A stretch of 55,930 nt of DNA, from the NCBI GenBank assembly GCA_944385275.1, contig CALWWP010000001.1:1-55930 (forward strand), read 5' to 3'. This DNA comes from an uncultured Oscillospiraceae bacterium (GTDB lineage: Bacteria; Bacillota; Clostridia; Oscillospirales; Oscillospiraceae). Position numbers and translations under genes: made by a program. The notes beneath the pieces were generated by a model. That model worked only from the letters and a program-made list of their open reading frames with translations, searched no databases and was not told the origin of the DNA. Below are positions 17,352 to 27,394 of the stretch, piece after piece (position 1 is the stretch's first letter; each line of letters opens with the position of its first letter).

Positions 17352-19763
17352 GTGATAAAGAATGAACTGAGAAGCCGTTTCTTATCGGCTAGAAAATTAT
17401 TTATTTCAAAGGAGTTTAGCCAGCTCAACGAAGAACAACTCCAAGCTGTAATGACAACGGAAGGGCCTCTGCTGCTTCTTGCCGGAGCCGGAAGCGGAAA
17501 GACAACCGTTCTGATAAATAGGATCGCCAATCTTTTAAAATTTGGAAAGGCTTCCGATTCCGATGAAATACCAGATTATATCAAGCCTGAAGACGTAGAG
17601 TTCTTGGAAAATTACATAAAGCACCCAAACAACGCAGACCATGCGCGTGCCTGTTCTATAGCTGCTTTGGATCCGGTTCGCCCGGATAGAATAATAGCTA
17701 TTACATTTACTAACAAAGCCGCAGAAGAGTTGAAAAACCGTCTTGAAGCCATGCTTGGCATATACGCCGGAGATGTATGGGCCATGACGTTTCATTCCGC
17801 GTGCTCCAAGATACTGCGCAGAGATATCGACAGGATCGGTTACTCTCATAATTTTACCATTTATGATAATGCAGACTCTTTGACTGTTATAAAGCAAATA
17901 TTGAAAGACATGGATCTTGATGACAAAATTTTTCAGCCCAGACAGGTGCTTTCACAAATAAGTTACTTTAAAGACAGCAATTTGACCGCTAAAAGTGCGG
18001 CTGAAAATTTACCTGCTTCCTCGGATCCTTTTCGCCGCGAGGTAATAAAAATATATTCAGAATATGAACGGCGTCTTTTTGAGGCCAATGCGCTGGACTT
18101 CGATGATCTCATATTGCTTACGGTACGTCTTTTCCAGACTGACAGCGACGCTCGCAGCTACTATCAGGACAAGTTTCAATATGTTCTTATCGATGAATAT
18201 CAAGATACCAATAATTTGCAGTATCTTTTTGCAAGTCTTATTGCCGGAAAACGCAACAATATATGCGTAGTAGGAGACGATGATCAAAGCATATATAAAT
18301 TCCGAGGAGCAACCATAGAAAACATTTTAAATTTTGAAGACCAATATAAGAACGCCCGTGTTATCCGCATGGAACACAACTACCGTTCCACCGGGAATAT
18401 TTTAAATGCAGCAAATGCGGTTATCAAAAACAACATTGCGCGTAAGGGCAAAAATCTTTGGACACATAAAGAAAATGGCGACCAAATCGACCTATACATT
18501 GCAGACAACGAAAGAGATGAAGCCCAGTACGTTGTTTCTAAAATTCTTTCCGGCGTTGCAAGCGGGCGTAAATGGAGCGACTTTGCAGTTTTGTACCGCA
18601 TGAATGCACAGTCAAACCAGATAGAGTTTGCTTTTAAGCGCAACGGTATACCATACAAAATAATAGGGGGGACTCGTTTTTTTGAGTATGCGGAAATAAA
18701 AGACATACTTGCCTATCTCTGCGTTATTCAAAATCCAGACGATAATCTGCGCTTGATGAGAATAATAAATACCCCCGCAAGAGGTATTGGTTCTAAAAGT
18801 ATTTCCAGTGTCCTCGATGTTTCAGCGAGAACAGGCGCATCTGTTTTTTATGTTATGAAACATGCTGACGAATATCCTGAGCTTGAGAAAATCGCCTCAA
18901 AGTTAAGGCTATTTGTCAGTTTGATAGAAGATCTGCGCGCAGAACTCGAGGAAAAGCCGCTGGATGTCTTTTACGACGCAGTTCTTGAGAAAAGCGGATA
19001 CATTCAGATGCTGATAGAAAAAAACAATATAGAGAGCAAAACCAGAATGGAAAATATCACAGAGCTCAAGTCAAACATATTAACCTTTATGAAAGAAAAT
19101 CCCACTGGTACTTTAGTAAATTTTTTAGAGGAAGTCGCTCTCTATACAGATATTGACCAATACGACAGCAGTGAGTCGGAAGTTACTGTAATGACTATGC
19201 ACAGCGCTAAAGGTCTGGAATTCCCTGTTGTATTCATAATAGGGGCCGAGGAGGGAATATTTCCGGGGCTGCGCGCTATAGGTGAACCGTCCGAAATGGA
19301 AGAGGAGCGCCGTCTGTGCTACGTCGCGATTACCCGCGCACGCGAGCATCTTCACATCATACAAGCTAAAAAACGTATGCTGTTTGGACGCACTTCAATG
19401 AATGCGCTCTCTAGATTTGTCCGTGAGATCCCTGTAAATCTTTTAAATTTAATCCTTGCCACATATGCGGATTATCCTGTGTCATACGGCCAGAGCAGCA
19501 GCAGAACTTTTAATACTCCTCGGAAGACCCATACAGAAACTAGAAAACCTCTTGCCGTGCCTCGCAGTATGCCACCTAAAAAGGTCGCTGAAATAAATGA
19601 ATTTAGAATAGGTGACAGTGTAGAACACAAAGTATTTGGAAAAGGTATAGTGCTTTCTATCCAGCCGATGGGAAACGATGCTCTGATGGAAATCGCCTTT
19701 GACAATATAGGGACCAAAAGACTTATGCTGAGAGCTGCCGCAACATATATGAAAAAGGTGTAA
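17352..19763 (+). CDS. pcrA: ATP-dependent DNA helicase PcrA (UvrD/Rep family)
   Basis: 803 residues, superfamily 1A 3'-5' helicase for repair and plasmid/rolling-circle replication. Walker A GAGSGKT (45-51), motif Ia ITFTNKAAEEL, motif II DEYQDTN, motif III VGDDDQSIYKFRGA, and motifs V/VI in MTMHSAKGLEFPVVFI and VAITRAREHLHI. The C-terminal ~55 residues (GDSVEHKVFGKGIV) are the PcrA Tudor-like tail. About 45 extra residues (~73-117) lie between motifs I and Ia compared with Bacillus PcrA, which helps explain the length. The start is GTG 17352 after AAGGTGAT. The DMT transporter follows by 2 bases. Confidence 0.93.
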   Translation: MIKNELRSRFLSARKLFISKEFSQLNEEQLQAVMTTEGPLLLLAGAGSGKTTVLINRIANLLKFGKASDSDEIPDYIKPEDVEFLENYIKHPNNADHARACSIAALDPVRPDRIIAITFTNKAAEELKNRLEAMLGIYAGDVWAMTFHSACSKILRRDIDRIGYSHNFTIYDNADSLTVIKQILKDMDLDDKIFQPRQVLSQISYFKDSNLTAKSAAENLPASSDPFRREVIKIYSEYERRLFEANALDFDDLILLTVRLFQTDSDARSYYQDKFQYVLIDEYQDTNNLQYLFASLIAGKRNNICVVGDDDQSIYKFRGATIENILNFEDQYKNARVIRMEHNYRSTGNILNAANAVIKNNIARKGKNLWTHKENGDQIDLYIADNERDEAQYVVSKILSGVASGRKWSDFAVLYRMNAQSNQIEFAFKRNGIPYKIIGGTRFFEYAEIKDILAYLCVIQNPDDNLRLMRIINTPARGIGSKSISSVLDVSARTGASVFYVMKHADEYPELEKIASKLRLFVSLIEDLRAELEEKPLDVFYDAVLEKSGYIQMLIEKNNIESKTRMENITELKSNILTFMKENPTGTLVNFLEEVALYTDIDQYDSSESEVTVMTMHSAKGLEFPVVFIIGAEEGIFPGLRAIGEPSEMEEERRLCYVAITRAREHLHIIQAKKRMLFGRTSMNALSRFVREIPVNLLNLILATYADYPVSYGQSSSRTFNTPRKTHTETRKPLAVPRSMPPKKVAEINEFRIGDSVEHKVFGKGIVLSIQPMGNDALMEIAFDNIGTKRLMLRAAATYMKKV

Positions 19764-19765
19764 GT

Positions 19766-20632
19766 ATGAAAAATTACTGGGCCAAAATAGCCATCTTATC
19801 TGCTACATTGATATGGGGTACTTCATTTGTAATAATGAAAGACACACTAGATTCGATCCCCACTTTATATCTTCTTGCTATCCGTTTCTCTATAGCGGCC
19901 TTGCTCTTATTTATAGTCTCCATACCTAAACTTAAAAAAATAGATCTTGGACACATCACCGGCGGCGCTTTAATGGGGCTGTTTTTATTCCTTGCATATG
20001 TTTTTCAAACCTATGGTCTAGTATATACTACTCCAGGTAAAAACGCTTTCCTGACAACTTCATACTGTATCATTGTACCGTTTTTATACTGGATCCTAGT
20101 CCGTAAGCGTCCTGATAAATACAACATAATAGCGGCATTTACCGGATTGATCGGAATTGGCCTCCTCTCTCTGGACTCCGGACTTTCCATAAACGCCGGA
20201 GATGCTCTTACACTTGCGTGCGGATTTTTTTACGCTTGTCATATCTTGGCTACAGCAGGAGTCTCCAGCGGAAGAGATATGTTTTTGCTGATTACCGTTC
20301 AATTTTTTACAGCAGCTATTTTAGCATCTATAGGAGCCATGCTGTTTGAGGAACTGCCCACGCATTTTTCCGTTGCAACTACAGTAAATATACTTTATTT
20401 GAGCGTTGTCGCGACGACAATCGCGCTGTTTTTACAGGCTATAGGCCAAAAATATACAGATCCCAATTCCGCATCGTTGATACTTACATTTGAATCTGTT
20501 TTCGGCGCCGGATTTTCTATAATACTCGGCTACGACGACCTTACTATCCGCTCGGCGCTCGGCTTCATTATAATGTTTATCGCTGTGATAATATCAGAAG
20601 TAAAGCCGGGGAAGAAGCGCAAACAAATATAA
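19766..20632 (+). CDS. EamA-family (DMT superfamily) transporter
   Basis: 288 residues with about ten hydrophobic helices in two EamA repeats: an N-terminal WGTSFVIMKDTL motif and a second repeat ending in ESVFGAGFSIILGYDDLTIRSALG. It is an inner-membrane drug/metabolite exporter of unknown substrate. It starts 2 bases after pcrA, with AAGGTG inside the pcrA end as ribosome site, so the two are co-transcribed. A bidirectional terminator overlaps its stop codon. A second, unlinked member of the family is at 54.7 kb. Confidence 0.9.
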   Translation: MKNYWAKIAILSATLIWGTSFVIMKDTLDSIPTLYLLAIRFSIAALLLFIVSIPKLKKIDLGHITGGALMGLFLFLAYVFQTYGLVYTTPGKNAFLTTSYCIIVPFLYWILVRKRPDKYNIIAAFTGLIGIGLLSLDSGLSINAGDALTLACGFFYACHILATAGVSSGRDMFLLITVQFFTAAILASIGAMLFEELPTHFSVATTVNILYLSVVATTIALFLQAIGQKYTDPNSASLILTFESVFGAGFSIILGYDDLTIRSALGFIIMFIAVIISEVKPGKKRKQI

Positions 20633-20670
20633 AAACAGCCAGTGTAAATAATTACACTGGCTGTTTTTAA
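20631..20670. terminator. Bidirectional intrinsic terminator
   Basis: Arms 20631-20647 (AAAAACAGCCAGTGTAA) and 20652-20668 (TTACACTGGCTGTTTTT) are complementary. It serves the convergent DMT transporter (+) and PNPOx-like gene (-). Confidence 0.88.
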
Positions 20671-20686
20671 GGTCAAAATACTATTG

Positions 20687-21175
20687 TTACTGTCTTCCTA
20701 CGAGCTCCACGGCCTGTTTGCCTGTTACATACTCTACTGTCATCTTGAGAATATAAAAAGATTTCCATTCTCTGTCTATTATGCTTGCACGGTTTGCAGG
20801 GATATCATCGGGGAAATATTTAATTGCCAATTTTTCTATTGCGTCTTTCTTATCCTCTCCGTCATCAATTATCATTATTTCCCCAAAAGCTATAACGCTC
20901 CTAAAATATGTAGTGTACTGTTCCGGGACTACAGCATCCTGATCTATAACACAGAAGGATACTTTTGGATTTTTTTGTATCATATCTAATTTGTGACCTA
21001 TGGTTGCACAATGAAAATAAATATTTCCATCGTCATATACATAGCTCATTGGAATCGCATATGGATAAGCCTCATCACATGACAAAGCCAATACACCCGA
21101 AGTGCATTTTTGTAAAATGGCGATATTTTCCTGTATAGACAACATCTGCTTTTTTCTGCGCATCTCACTAAACAC
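20687..21175 (-). CDS. Pyridoxamine 5'-phosphate oxidase-fold flavoprotein
   Basis: 162 residues. The N-terminal FSEMRRKKQML and the VLALSCDEAYPYAIPMSYVYDDGNIYFHCA strand region match the split-barrel FMN-binding family that includes NimA-like nitroreductases and Clostridial PNPOx-like proteins. I chose GTG 21175 because AAGGGAG (21185-21191 on the complement) lies exactly 9 bases upstream; an earlier TTG at 21199 has no ribosome site. The probable role is flavin-dependent reduction or detoxification, substrate unknown. It is transcribed away from spoVAE and ends at the shared terminator. Confidence 0.85.
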   Translation of the reverse strand: MFSEMRRKKQMLSIQENIAILQKCTSGVLALSCDEAYPYAIPMSYVYDDGNIYFHCATIGHKLDMIQKNPKVSFCVIDQDAVVPEQYTTYFRSVIAFGEIMIIDDGEDKKDAIEKLAIKYFPDDIPANRASIIDREWKSFYILKMTVEYVTGKQAVELVGRQ

Positions 21176-21291
21176 AATATTTATCTCCCTTCGCAGCAAG
21201 AAAATCGTTAAATCATATTATATAATATCTGCAAGAAAGTCAATATATTTAAAGGGGCGATACGGTTTGCCGTACCGTCCCTTTACTGAGC

Positions 21292-21654
21292 TTAATTTTT
21301 TTCCCGCGGCTGAAAAAGCAAAGACACGATATAGCCAAATACGATTGCAGCGCATACTCCTCCGGCTGCAGCACTTAGTCCTCCGGTAAAAATTCCAAGT
21401 ATCCCTGATTCTGAAACTGCTTTTTTTACTCCGTTTGCCAGTACATTTCCAAATCCCGTAAGCGGGACCGATGCTCCGGCTCCGGCCCATTCCACCAGCG
21501 GATCATATAAACCTACTGCTCCAAGCACTACTCCTGCAATAACATAGCTGACAAGTATACGCGCCGGAGTCAGCTTAGTTTTATCTATTAAAACCTGTCC
21601 TATAAGGCACAAAGCGCCGCCGGTAACAAAGGCTTTAAGGTAATCGAGCAGCAT
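21292..21654 (-). CDS. spoVAE: Stage V sporulation protein AE (SpoVAEb)
   Basis: 120 residues, with hydrophobic helices and the family segments GGALCLIGQVLIDKTKLTPARILVSYV, GLYDPLVEWAGAGASVPLTGFGN and AAIVFGYIVSLLF. It is part of the inner spore-membrane SpoVA channel that moves dipicolinic acid during spore formation and germination. It follows spoVAD by 3 bases (both minus), so the two are co-transcribed, presumably under sigma-G. Confidence 0.93.
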   Translation of the reverse strand: MLLDYLKAFVTGGALCLIGQVLIDKTKLTPARILVSYVIAGVVLGAVGLYDPLVEWAGAGASVPLTGFGNVLANGVKKAVSESGILGIFTGGLSAAAGGVCAAIVFGYIVSLLFQPREKN

Positions 21655-21657
21655 ATA

Positions 21658-22680
21658 TCACATCTCCTTTGAATTGCAAATAGTAACAGCATGACAGATG
21701 CCGGGTATACTCTCACCCTGCTGTGTAGAAGTAGGGGACATAAGCGCTCCTGTTGCGGCAAACAAAATGCGGTTCCACCTTTTTTGCCTCATTCCATTTA
21801 AAATATACCCCGTCAATACACACGCACTGCATCCGCATCCAGAACCACCCGCATGAGTATCTTGCTCTTCTTTGGAGTATAACAGAAGGCCGCAGTCATT
21901 GTAATTTCCAGAAATATCTATGCCGTCTTTTTTAAAAAAATCTATTACTACATCACTGCCTATCATCCCAAGATCTCCTGTCAAAATGAGGTCATAATCT
22001 GTTGGAAGAAATCCAGTGTCTTCAAAATGAGTTTTTAGCGTATCATATGCCGCAGGAGCCATGGCAGCTCCCATATTATTGGCGTCTTTGATCCCTAGAT
22101 CCACTATTTTACCGGTAGTAACATGGGTAACAAATGGTCCCTGTCCGTGCTCTTTTAGAATAATGGCTCCCGAAGCAGTAGCTGTCCATTGTGCAGTAGG
22201 GGTACGCTGTCCTCCGTATTCCAACGGAAGTCGGAATTGTCGTTCTGCTGAGCAAAAATGTGAAGATGTAACTGCCGCCGCTGTATCTGCAAAGCCTCCA
22301 TCTATAGAAATGGCTGCCAGTGACAAGCTCTCAGCCATGGTAGAACATGCTCCGTATAATCCAAAAAAAGGAATACCGCGGTCGCGTTCTGCGAAGGTGG
22401 AAGCTATACACTGATTTAAAAGATCTCCTGCGAAAATGTATTGTATACTGGATAAAGTTACTCCGGCCTTATCCGCTGCCAATTCAAGCGCCTGTTTTTG
22501 CATATGGCTTTCAGCTTTTTCCCAAGTTTTTTCTCCAAAATAAGAGTCGTCTCCAATATAGTCAAAGCTTGAAGACAACGGTCCTTCTCCTTCTTTTTTG
22601 CCTACTACGCACGCATGACCCTCTATCGATGGTGGGCATACCATGCGCACCGTTTGCTTTCCTATACGCTTTTGCGGCAT
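21658..22680 (-). CDS. spoVAD: Stage V sporulation protein AD (SpoVAD)
   Basis: 340 residues, thiolase-fold protein that binds dipicolinic acid in the SpoVA machinery. Segments GLYGACSTMAESL, TSSHFCSAERQFRLPLEYG and QWTATASGAIIL are typical. I chose ATG 22680: AAAGGAG (22690-22696 on the complement) is 9 bases away, while the ATG at 22689 directly touches that site. spoVAC, which usually precedes spoVAD, is absent; the divergent ogg-type gene starts 137 bases away. No clear sigma-G promoter could be read. Confidence 0.94.
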   Translation of the reverse strand: MPQKRIGKQTVRMVCPPSIEGHACVVGKKEGEGPLSSSFDYIGDDSYFGEKTWEKAESHMQKQALELAADKAGVTLSSIQYIFAGDLLNQCIASTFAERDRGIPFFGLYGACSTMAESLSLAAISIDGGFADTAAAVTSSHFCSAERQFRLPLEYGGQRTPTAQWTATASGAIILKEHGQGPFVTHVTTGKIVDLGIKDANNMGAAMAPAAYDTLKTHFEDTGFLPTDYDLILTGDLGMIGSDVVIDFFKKDGIDISGNYNDCGLLLYSKEEQDTHAGGSGCGCSACVLTGYILNGMRQKRWNRILFAATGALMSPTSTQQGESIPGICHAVTICNSKEM

Positions 22681-22767
22681 GGAAGACATCTCCTTTCATT
22701 AGGCTTAGTTTTCTTCGTAACCGCGAAATTATTAATGTATATATTTCCTATCTTTTTTACTTATATT

Positions 22768-22796
22768 TTGACTTATTAGAATATTTCAAGTATAAT
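22768..22796 (+). promoter_or_regulatory. Sigma-A promoter for the ogg-type glycosylase
   Basis: TTGACT (22768-22773), 17-base spacer, TATAAT (22791-22796), 21 bases before the ATG at 22818. Confidence 0.8.
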
Positions 22797-22817
22797 ATAT
22801 GCAAAAGAGGTAGTATT

Positions 22818-23666
22818 ATGGATACAACGCTTCAAATTGCAGTTCCAATAGATTTTGATCTAAAAAAGATCTTTGAATGCGGTCAGTGCTTTAGATGGGA
22901 TTTAGATACAAGCGGGCGGTACAAAGGAGTAGCCGGAGGATATCCGGCACTTTTGTATACTCAGAAAAATGTCCTTATAATTGAAAGCCCTAACACTTCT
23001 TACTCTTTTTGGTACAACTATTTTGATTTAGCTCTCGATTATCAAAAAATACGAGAAAGCATCGCAATAGACGATTACATAAGAGCCGCATCGGATTATG
23101 GTACCGGAATAAGGATACTCCGTCAAGACAAATGGGAAACTCTGTGTTCATTTATCCTGTCGCAGTGCAATAATATTCCCCGCATTAAACAGCTTATCGA
23201 ATCACTGTGCCGTCTATTGGGCGACCCAGTTGAATTCAATGGTGAAACATTTTACAGCTTTCCATCAGCTGAAGCTATCGCATCAGTTACAATGGACGAG
23301 CTGTCATCTGTACGCGCAGGGTACCGTATACCGTACATATGGAATGCCGCTCAAGCAGTAGCAGCGGGGGATATAGACCTCGATGCTCTGTCGCTCAAAG
23401 ATCCTGACATTGCCCTTCGTGAATTGAAAACGCTCTCCGGCGTCGGAAACAAGGTCGCAAACTGTGTAATACTGTTCGGATTGCATATGCTTTCTGCATT
23501 TCCCATTGATGTGTGGATAAAAAAAGTCTTAAATGAGCATTACGAAAAAGGCTTTTCCGCATCAGTATTTGGGCCGTATGCAGGCATTGCCCAGCAGTAT
23601 ATGTTCTATTATGCCCGCAGTGAAAATAATATCTCTAAACTCGTTGACAATGATAATTCAAAGTAG
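22818..23666 (+). CDS. ogg: 8-oxoguanine DNA glycosylase / AP lyase (OGG1 type)
   Basis: 282 residues. The N-terminal FECGQCFRWD is the OGG1/AlkA-type entry, and the helix-hairpin-helix LSGVGNKVANCVILFG carries the catalytic Lys212, followed by Asp231 in AFPIDVW. It excises 8-oxoG opposite C and cleaves the AP site by beta-elimination. ATG 22818 follows AAAGAGGTAG and a sigma-A promoter; longer upstream frames overlap spoVAD in the opposite sense and are not coding. It lies upstream of guaB, 53 bases apart. Confidence 0.92.
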   Translation: MDTTLQIAVPIDFDLKKIFECGQCFRWDLDTSGRYKGVAGGYPALLYTQKNVLIIESPNTSYSFWYNYFDLALDYQKIRESIAIDDYIRAASDYGTGIRILRQDKWETLCSFILSQCNNIPRIKQLIESLCRLLGDPVEFNGETFYSFPSAEAIASVTMDELSSVRAGYRIPYIWNAAQAVAAGDIDLDALSLKDPDIALRELKTLSGVGNKVANCVILFGLHMLSAFPIDVWIKKVLNEHYEKGFSASVFGPYAGIAQQYMFYYARSENNISKLVDNDNSK

Positions 23667-23674
23667 TAGACTAA

Positions 23675-25195
<1,521 letters not shown>

Positions 25196-25209
25196 GAGAT
25201 GGTGATCTA

Positions 25210-25941
25210 TTGCAAACCAATGTCCTAGGAGTTGATTTTGACAATATAACTCTAGATGATGCCGTTGCACTCTGTCTTGATTACACTAAAAGCAGAAATG
25301 GCCATTATATAGTAACTCCCAATCCAGAGATCGTTATGATGGCGAACAAAAATAGTTTGTTTAAAGCCGCTATTGCAGCTTCGTCTCTGACTGTGGCAGA
25401 TGGTATCGGTGTATTATATGCCTCAAAAATAATTGGTCGGCCATTAAAAGGCAGAATACCTGGCATAGATCTGGCGTCTAAACTCATTGAAGAACTAGCG
25501 AAACAAAACAAAAGCGTATTTCTCTTTGGAAGCAAGCCCGGTATCGCCGAAAAAGCGGCAGATAACCTCACTGCAGCCTATCCCGGCCTGGTAATATGCG
25601 GGACAGAAAACGGTTACTTTACGGATGATTCACTTATTATCGAAAAAATAAATACCCAATCTCCGGATTTTCTTTTAGTCTGCCTCGGAGCTCCGAAACA
25701 AGAACTGTGGATGCACAAAAATGCACATCAGCTTTCTGTAGGTGTTATGGCCGGTCTCGGCGGATCTTTGGATGTTTTTGCCGGTGTAGTTGATCGTGCT
25801 CCAGAAAGATGGCAGAAACTAGGTCTCGAATGGTTATATCGTTTATTAAAACAGCCCAGCCGCATCGGACGTATGGCCAAGCTGCCTATGTTCTTAGTCT
25901 ATGCAGTTTTTGAAAGGTTGAAAGGAAACCGACATGGGTAA
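25210..25941 (+). CDS. WecG/TagA/CpsF-family glycosyltransferase
   Basis: 243 residues. Family signatures are NVLGVDFDNITLDDAV, TPNPEIVMMA, LTVADGIGVLYASKIIG, PERIPG-like GRIPGIDL, LVCLGAPKQELWM and GLGGSLDVFAGVVDRAPERWQ. GT26 enzymes of this type add N-acetylmannosamine to undecaprenyl-PP-GlcNAc in wall teichoic acid or other secondary polymers. The start is ambiguous; TTG 25210 follows GGTGAT at 25201 and gives the usual N-terminus, whereas TTG 25192 overlaps the guaB stop. No other teichoic acid genes are nearby. Confidence 0.88.
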   Translation: MQTNVLGVDFDNITLDDAVALCLDYTKSRNGHYIVTPNPEIVMMANKNSLFKAAIAASSLTVADGIGVLYASKIIGRPLKGRIPGIDLASKLIEELAKQNKSVFLFGSKPGIAEKAADNLTAAYPGLVICGTENGYFTDDSLIIEKINTQSPDFLLVCLGAPKQELWMHKNAHQLSVGVMAGLGGSLDVFAGVVDRAPERWQKLGLEWLYRLLKQPSRIGRMAKLPMFLVYAVFERLKGNRHG

Positions 25942-26605
25942 ACTTATTGTAGTTGAAGGCATCGACGGTAGCGGAAAATCTACACAGTTCAATCGACTCT
26001 GCGAACACCTTGCAGACGACGGAATCGAATTTATGCGTTTAGTCTTTCCGCGTTACAATGAAGAATCTTCTGCGCTAGTTAGAATGTATTTGCGAGGAGA
26101 ATTTGGCACTGATCCACGCGCTGTAAATTCATATGTTGCGTCCTGCTTTTTTGCTGTAGATCGCGCCGCATCATACCTCAAAGATTGGAAACCATATTAT
26201 CAAGCAGGCGGGCTTATACTGACAGACCGCTATACTACTTCTAACGCAATACACCAGGCTTCAAAATTGAGCGCAGAGGATCGTGAGCGCTTTTTTCAAT
26301 GGCTCTACGACTTTGAATTTAACTTGATGGAGCTCCCGAAACCCGACGGTGTGATATATTTAGATATTACTGCTGAAGAAGCCGCTGCAAATATGAAAGT
26401 ACGTCAGGAACAGAGCGGTACATCCGGAGACATCCACGAGAAAGATCTCATCTACTTGGACGAATGCAGCCATTGTGGAAGGCACGCAGCCAAATTTTTA
26501 AACTGGAATACAGTGTCTTGCTTTGCAGACGGCAAAATGCGCTCAATAGAAGACATCCATACAGAAATTTACAATTTGTTTTTACATTTATACAATGCAA
26601 TATGA
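25934..26605 (+). CDS. tmk: Thymidylate kinase
   Basis: 223 residues; phosphorylates dTMP to dTDP. P-loop GIDGSGKST (9-17), the substrate motif FPRYNEESSALVRMYL, and DRYTTSNAIHQASKL, the DRY motif of tmk. It overlaps the previous gene by 8 bases and the following cyclo-ligase by 11, so translation is likely coupled. AAAGGAAA is the ribosome site. It is longer at the C-terminus than E. coli Tmk, with an HCGRHAAKFLNWN segment as in some Clostridia. Confidence 0.92.
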   Translation: MGKLIVVEGIDGSGKSTQFNRLCEHLADDGIEFMRLVFPRYNEESSALVRMYLRGEFGTDPRAVNSYVASCFFAVDRAASYLKDWKPYYQAGGLILTDRYTTSNAIHQASKLSAEDRERFFQWLYDFEFNLMELPKPDGVIYLDITAEEAAANMKVRQEQSGTSGDIHEKDLIYLDECSHCGRHAAKFLNWNTVSCFADGKMRSIEDIHTEIYNLFLHLYNAI

Positions 26606-27170
26606 TAAAATAACACAACAGAAAAATCAGCTGCGCCAAGATATCCGACAGCAAACTGCACAGCTGGATCATGGCTTTTGCGAACAGAGCGATCTGGAGA
26701 TCGCCGAAAAGTTAATCGAGCAACCGTATTTCAAAGACGCACAGGTTGTATTTTGCTATCTCAGCGTAGGCAATGAAGTGGGGACATCTGAAATTATTCG
26801 CCGTTCATTTGAGCTTGGCAAGCAAGTCGTTGTGCCGTATTCAAAAAAAGGCGGTATAATGGATGCCGTTCGTCTTTATCCAGACAGTGTGCTTCGAAAC
26901 GGCTTCTATGATATCCCGGTACCAGAGGTTCTTGATATAGCTGATCCCAGAGAAATAGATCTCATAATCGTACCCGCTTTGGCCTTTGATAACAGCGGAT
27001 ACAGGCTTGGACACGGTGGCGGATACTACGATCGTTTTCTTGCGCAAGTAGACTGTAAAGCTATCGGAATTATTCGCGAGTGTTTTGTTTTGCCCAGCGT
27101 ACCAAGGGATCTCAATGACCGGCGCGTCAGTGTTTTAATAACGGAAAAAAAAGTGCGGAGCTTCATATAG
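26595..27170 (+). CDS. 5-formyltetrahydrofolate cyclo-ligase
   Basis: 191 residues; ATP-dependent conversion of 5-formyl-THF to 5,10-methenyl-THF. The signature LGHGGGYYDRFLAQ is near the C-terminus, together with DLIIVPALAFDNSGYRLG. The start ATG overlaps the tmk 3' end, consistent with translational coupling, since no separate ribosome site is visible. It is functionally related to fhs at 7.8 kb but transcribed separately. Confidence 0.94.
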   Translation: MQYDKITQQKNQLRQDIRQQTAQLDHGFCEQSDLEIAEKLIEQPYFKDAQVVFCYLSVGNEVGTSEIIRRSFELGKQVVVPYSKKGGIMDAVRLYPDSVLRNGFYDIPVPEVLDIADPREIDLIIVPALAFDNSGYRLGHGGGYYDRFLAQVDCKAIGIIRECFVLPSVPRDLNDRRVSVLITEKKVRSFI

Positions 27171-27180
27171 AAGCTCCGCA
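27144..27180 (-). terminator. Intrinsic terminator, best oriented for the minus strand
   Basis: Arms 27154-27164 and 27170-27180 (TGCGGAGCTTC / GAAGCTCCGCA) are followed on the minus strand by a run of eight T (the A-run at 27145-27152). It should end the Cys-rich gene transcript and overlaps the cyclo-ligase 3' end. Confidence 0.75.
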
Positions 27181-27198
27181 AACGAATTGCCTGCTGAT

Positions 27199-27354
27199 TT
27201 AGCAGCCGCAGGTGTTGCAGCCACAATTGCAGTTGCAGTTAGACTCGCAGTTGCAGCCACAGCTGTTTCCGCCACAGCTACCGCAGCTGCCGCCGCAGCC
27301 GCAGAGGATGAGGATGAGGATGATCCAAATGATGTAATTGTTGTTAAAACACAT
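27199..27354 (-). CDS. Small membrane-anchored Cys/Gly/Asn-rich protein
   Basis: 51 residues. A hydrophobic segment near the N-terminus (YIIWIILILIL, about residues 7-17) is followed by a tail made almost only of Cys, Gly, Asn and Ser (CGCGGSCGSCGG, CNCESNCNCNCGC), with 15 Cys overall. ATG 27354 is preceded by AAAGGGA at 6-8 bases and it ends before a minus-strand terminator, both supporting a real gene. It resembles the Cys-rich small proteins called high-cysteine HCB or YjcZ-like in spore formers, but the order (helix first, Cys tail after) differs from YjcZ. Role unknown; metal binding, spore coat or disulfide cross-linking are possibilities. The Ala-rich frame on the other strand is a shadow of this low-complexity sequence. 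Confidence 0.7.
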   Translation of the reverse strand: MCFNNNYIIWIILILILCGCGGSCGSCGGNSCGCNCESNCNCNCGCNTCGC

Positions 27355-27394
27355 AATGATTCCCTTTCTCTGCGCATTTGAATTCAAGTCCAAG

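Noticed and set aside
22347..22817. N-terminal extension of the ogg-type frame into spoVAD
   Set aside because: A sigma-A promoter, a ribosome site and the family N-terminus all point to ATG 22818.
27200..27310. GCAGC-rich short repeats as a possible repeat array
   Set aside because: The periodicity is explained by Cys and Gly codons of the small protein; no regular spacer, so not a CRISPR or VNTR.
27187..27381. Ala/Val-rich frame on the + strand and a second frame on the minus strand (27135-27377) through the Cys-rich gene
   Set aside because: Low-complexity by-products of the GCA/TGC repeats in the Cys-rich gene; neither has the ribosome site that the 51-residue frame has.
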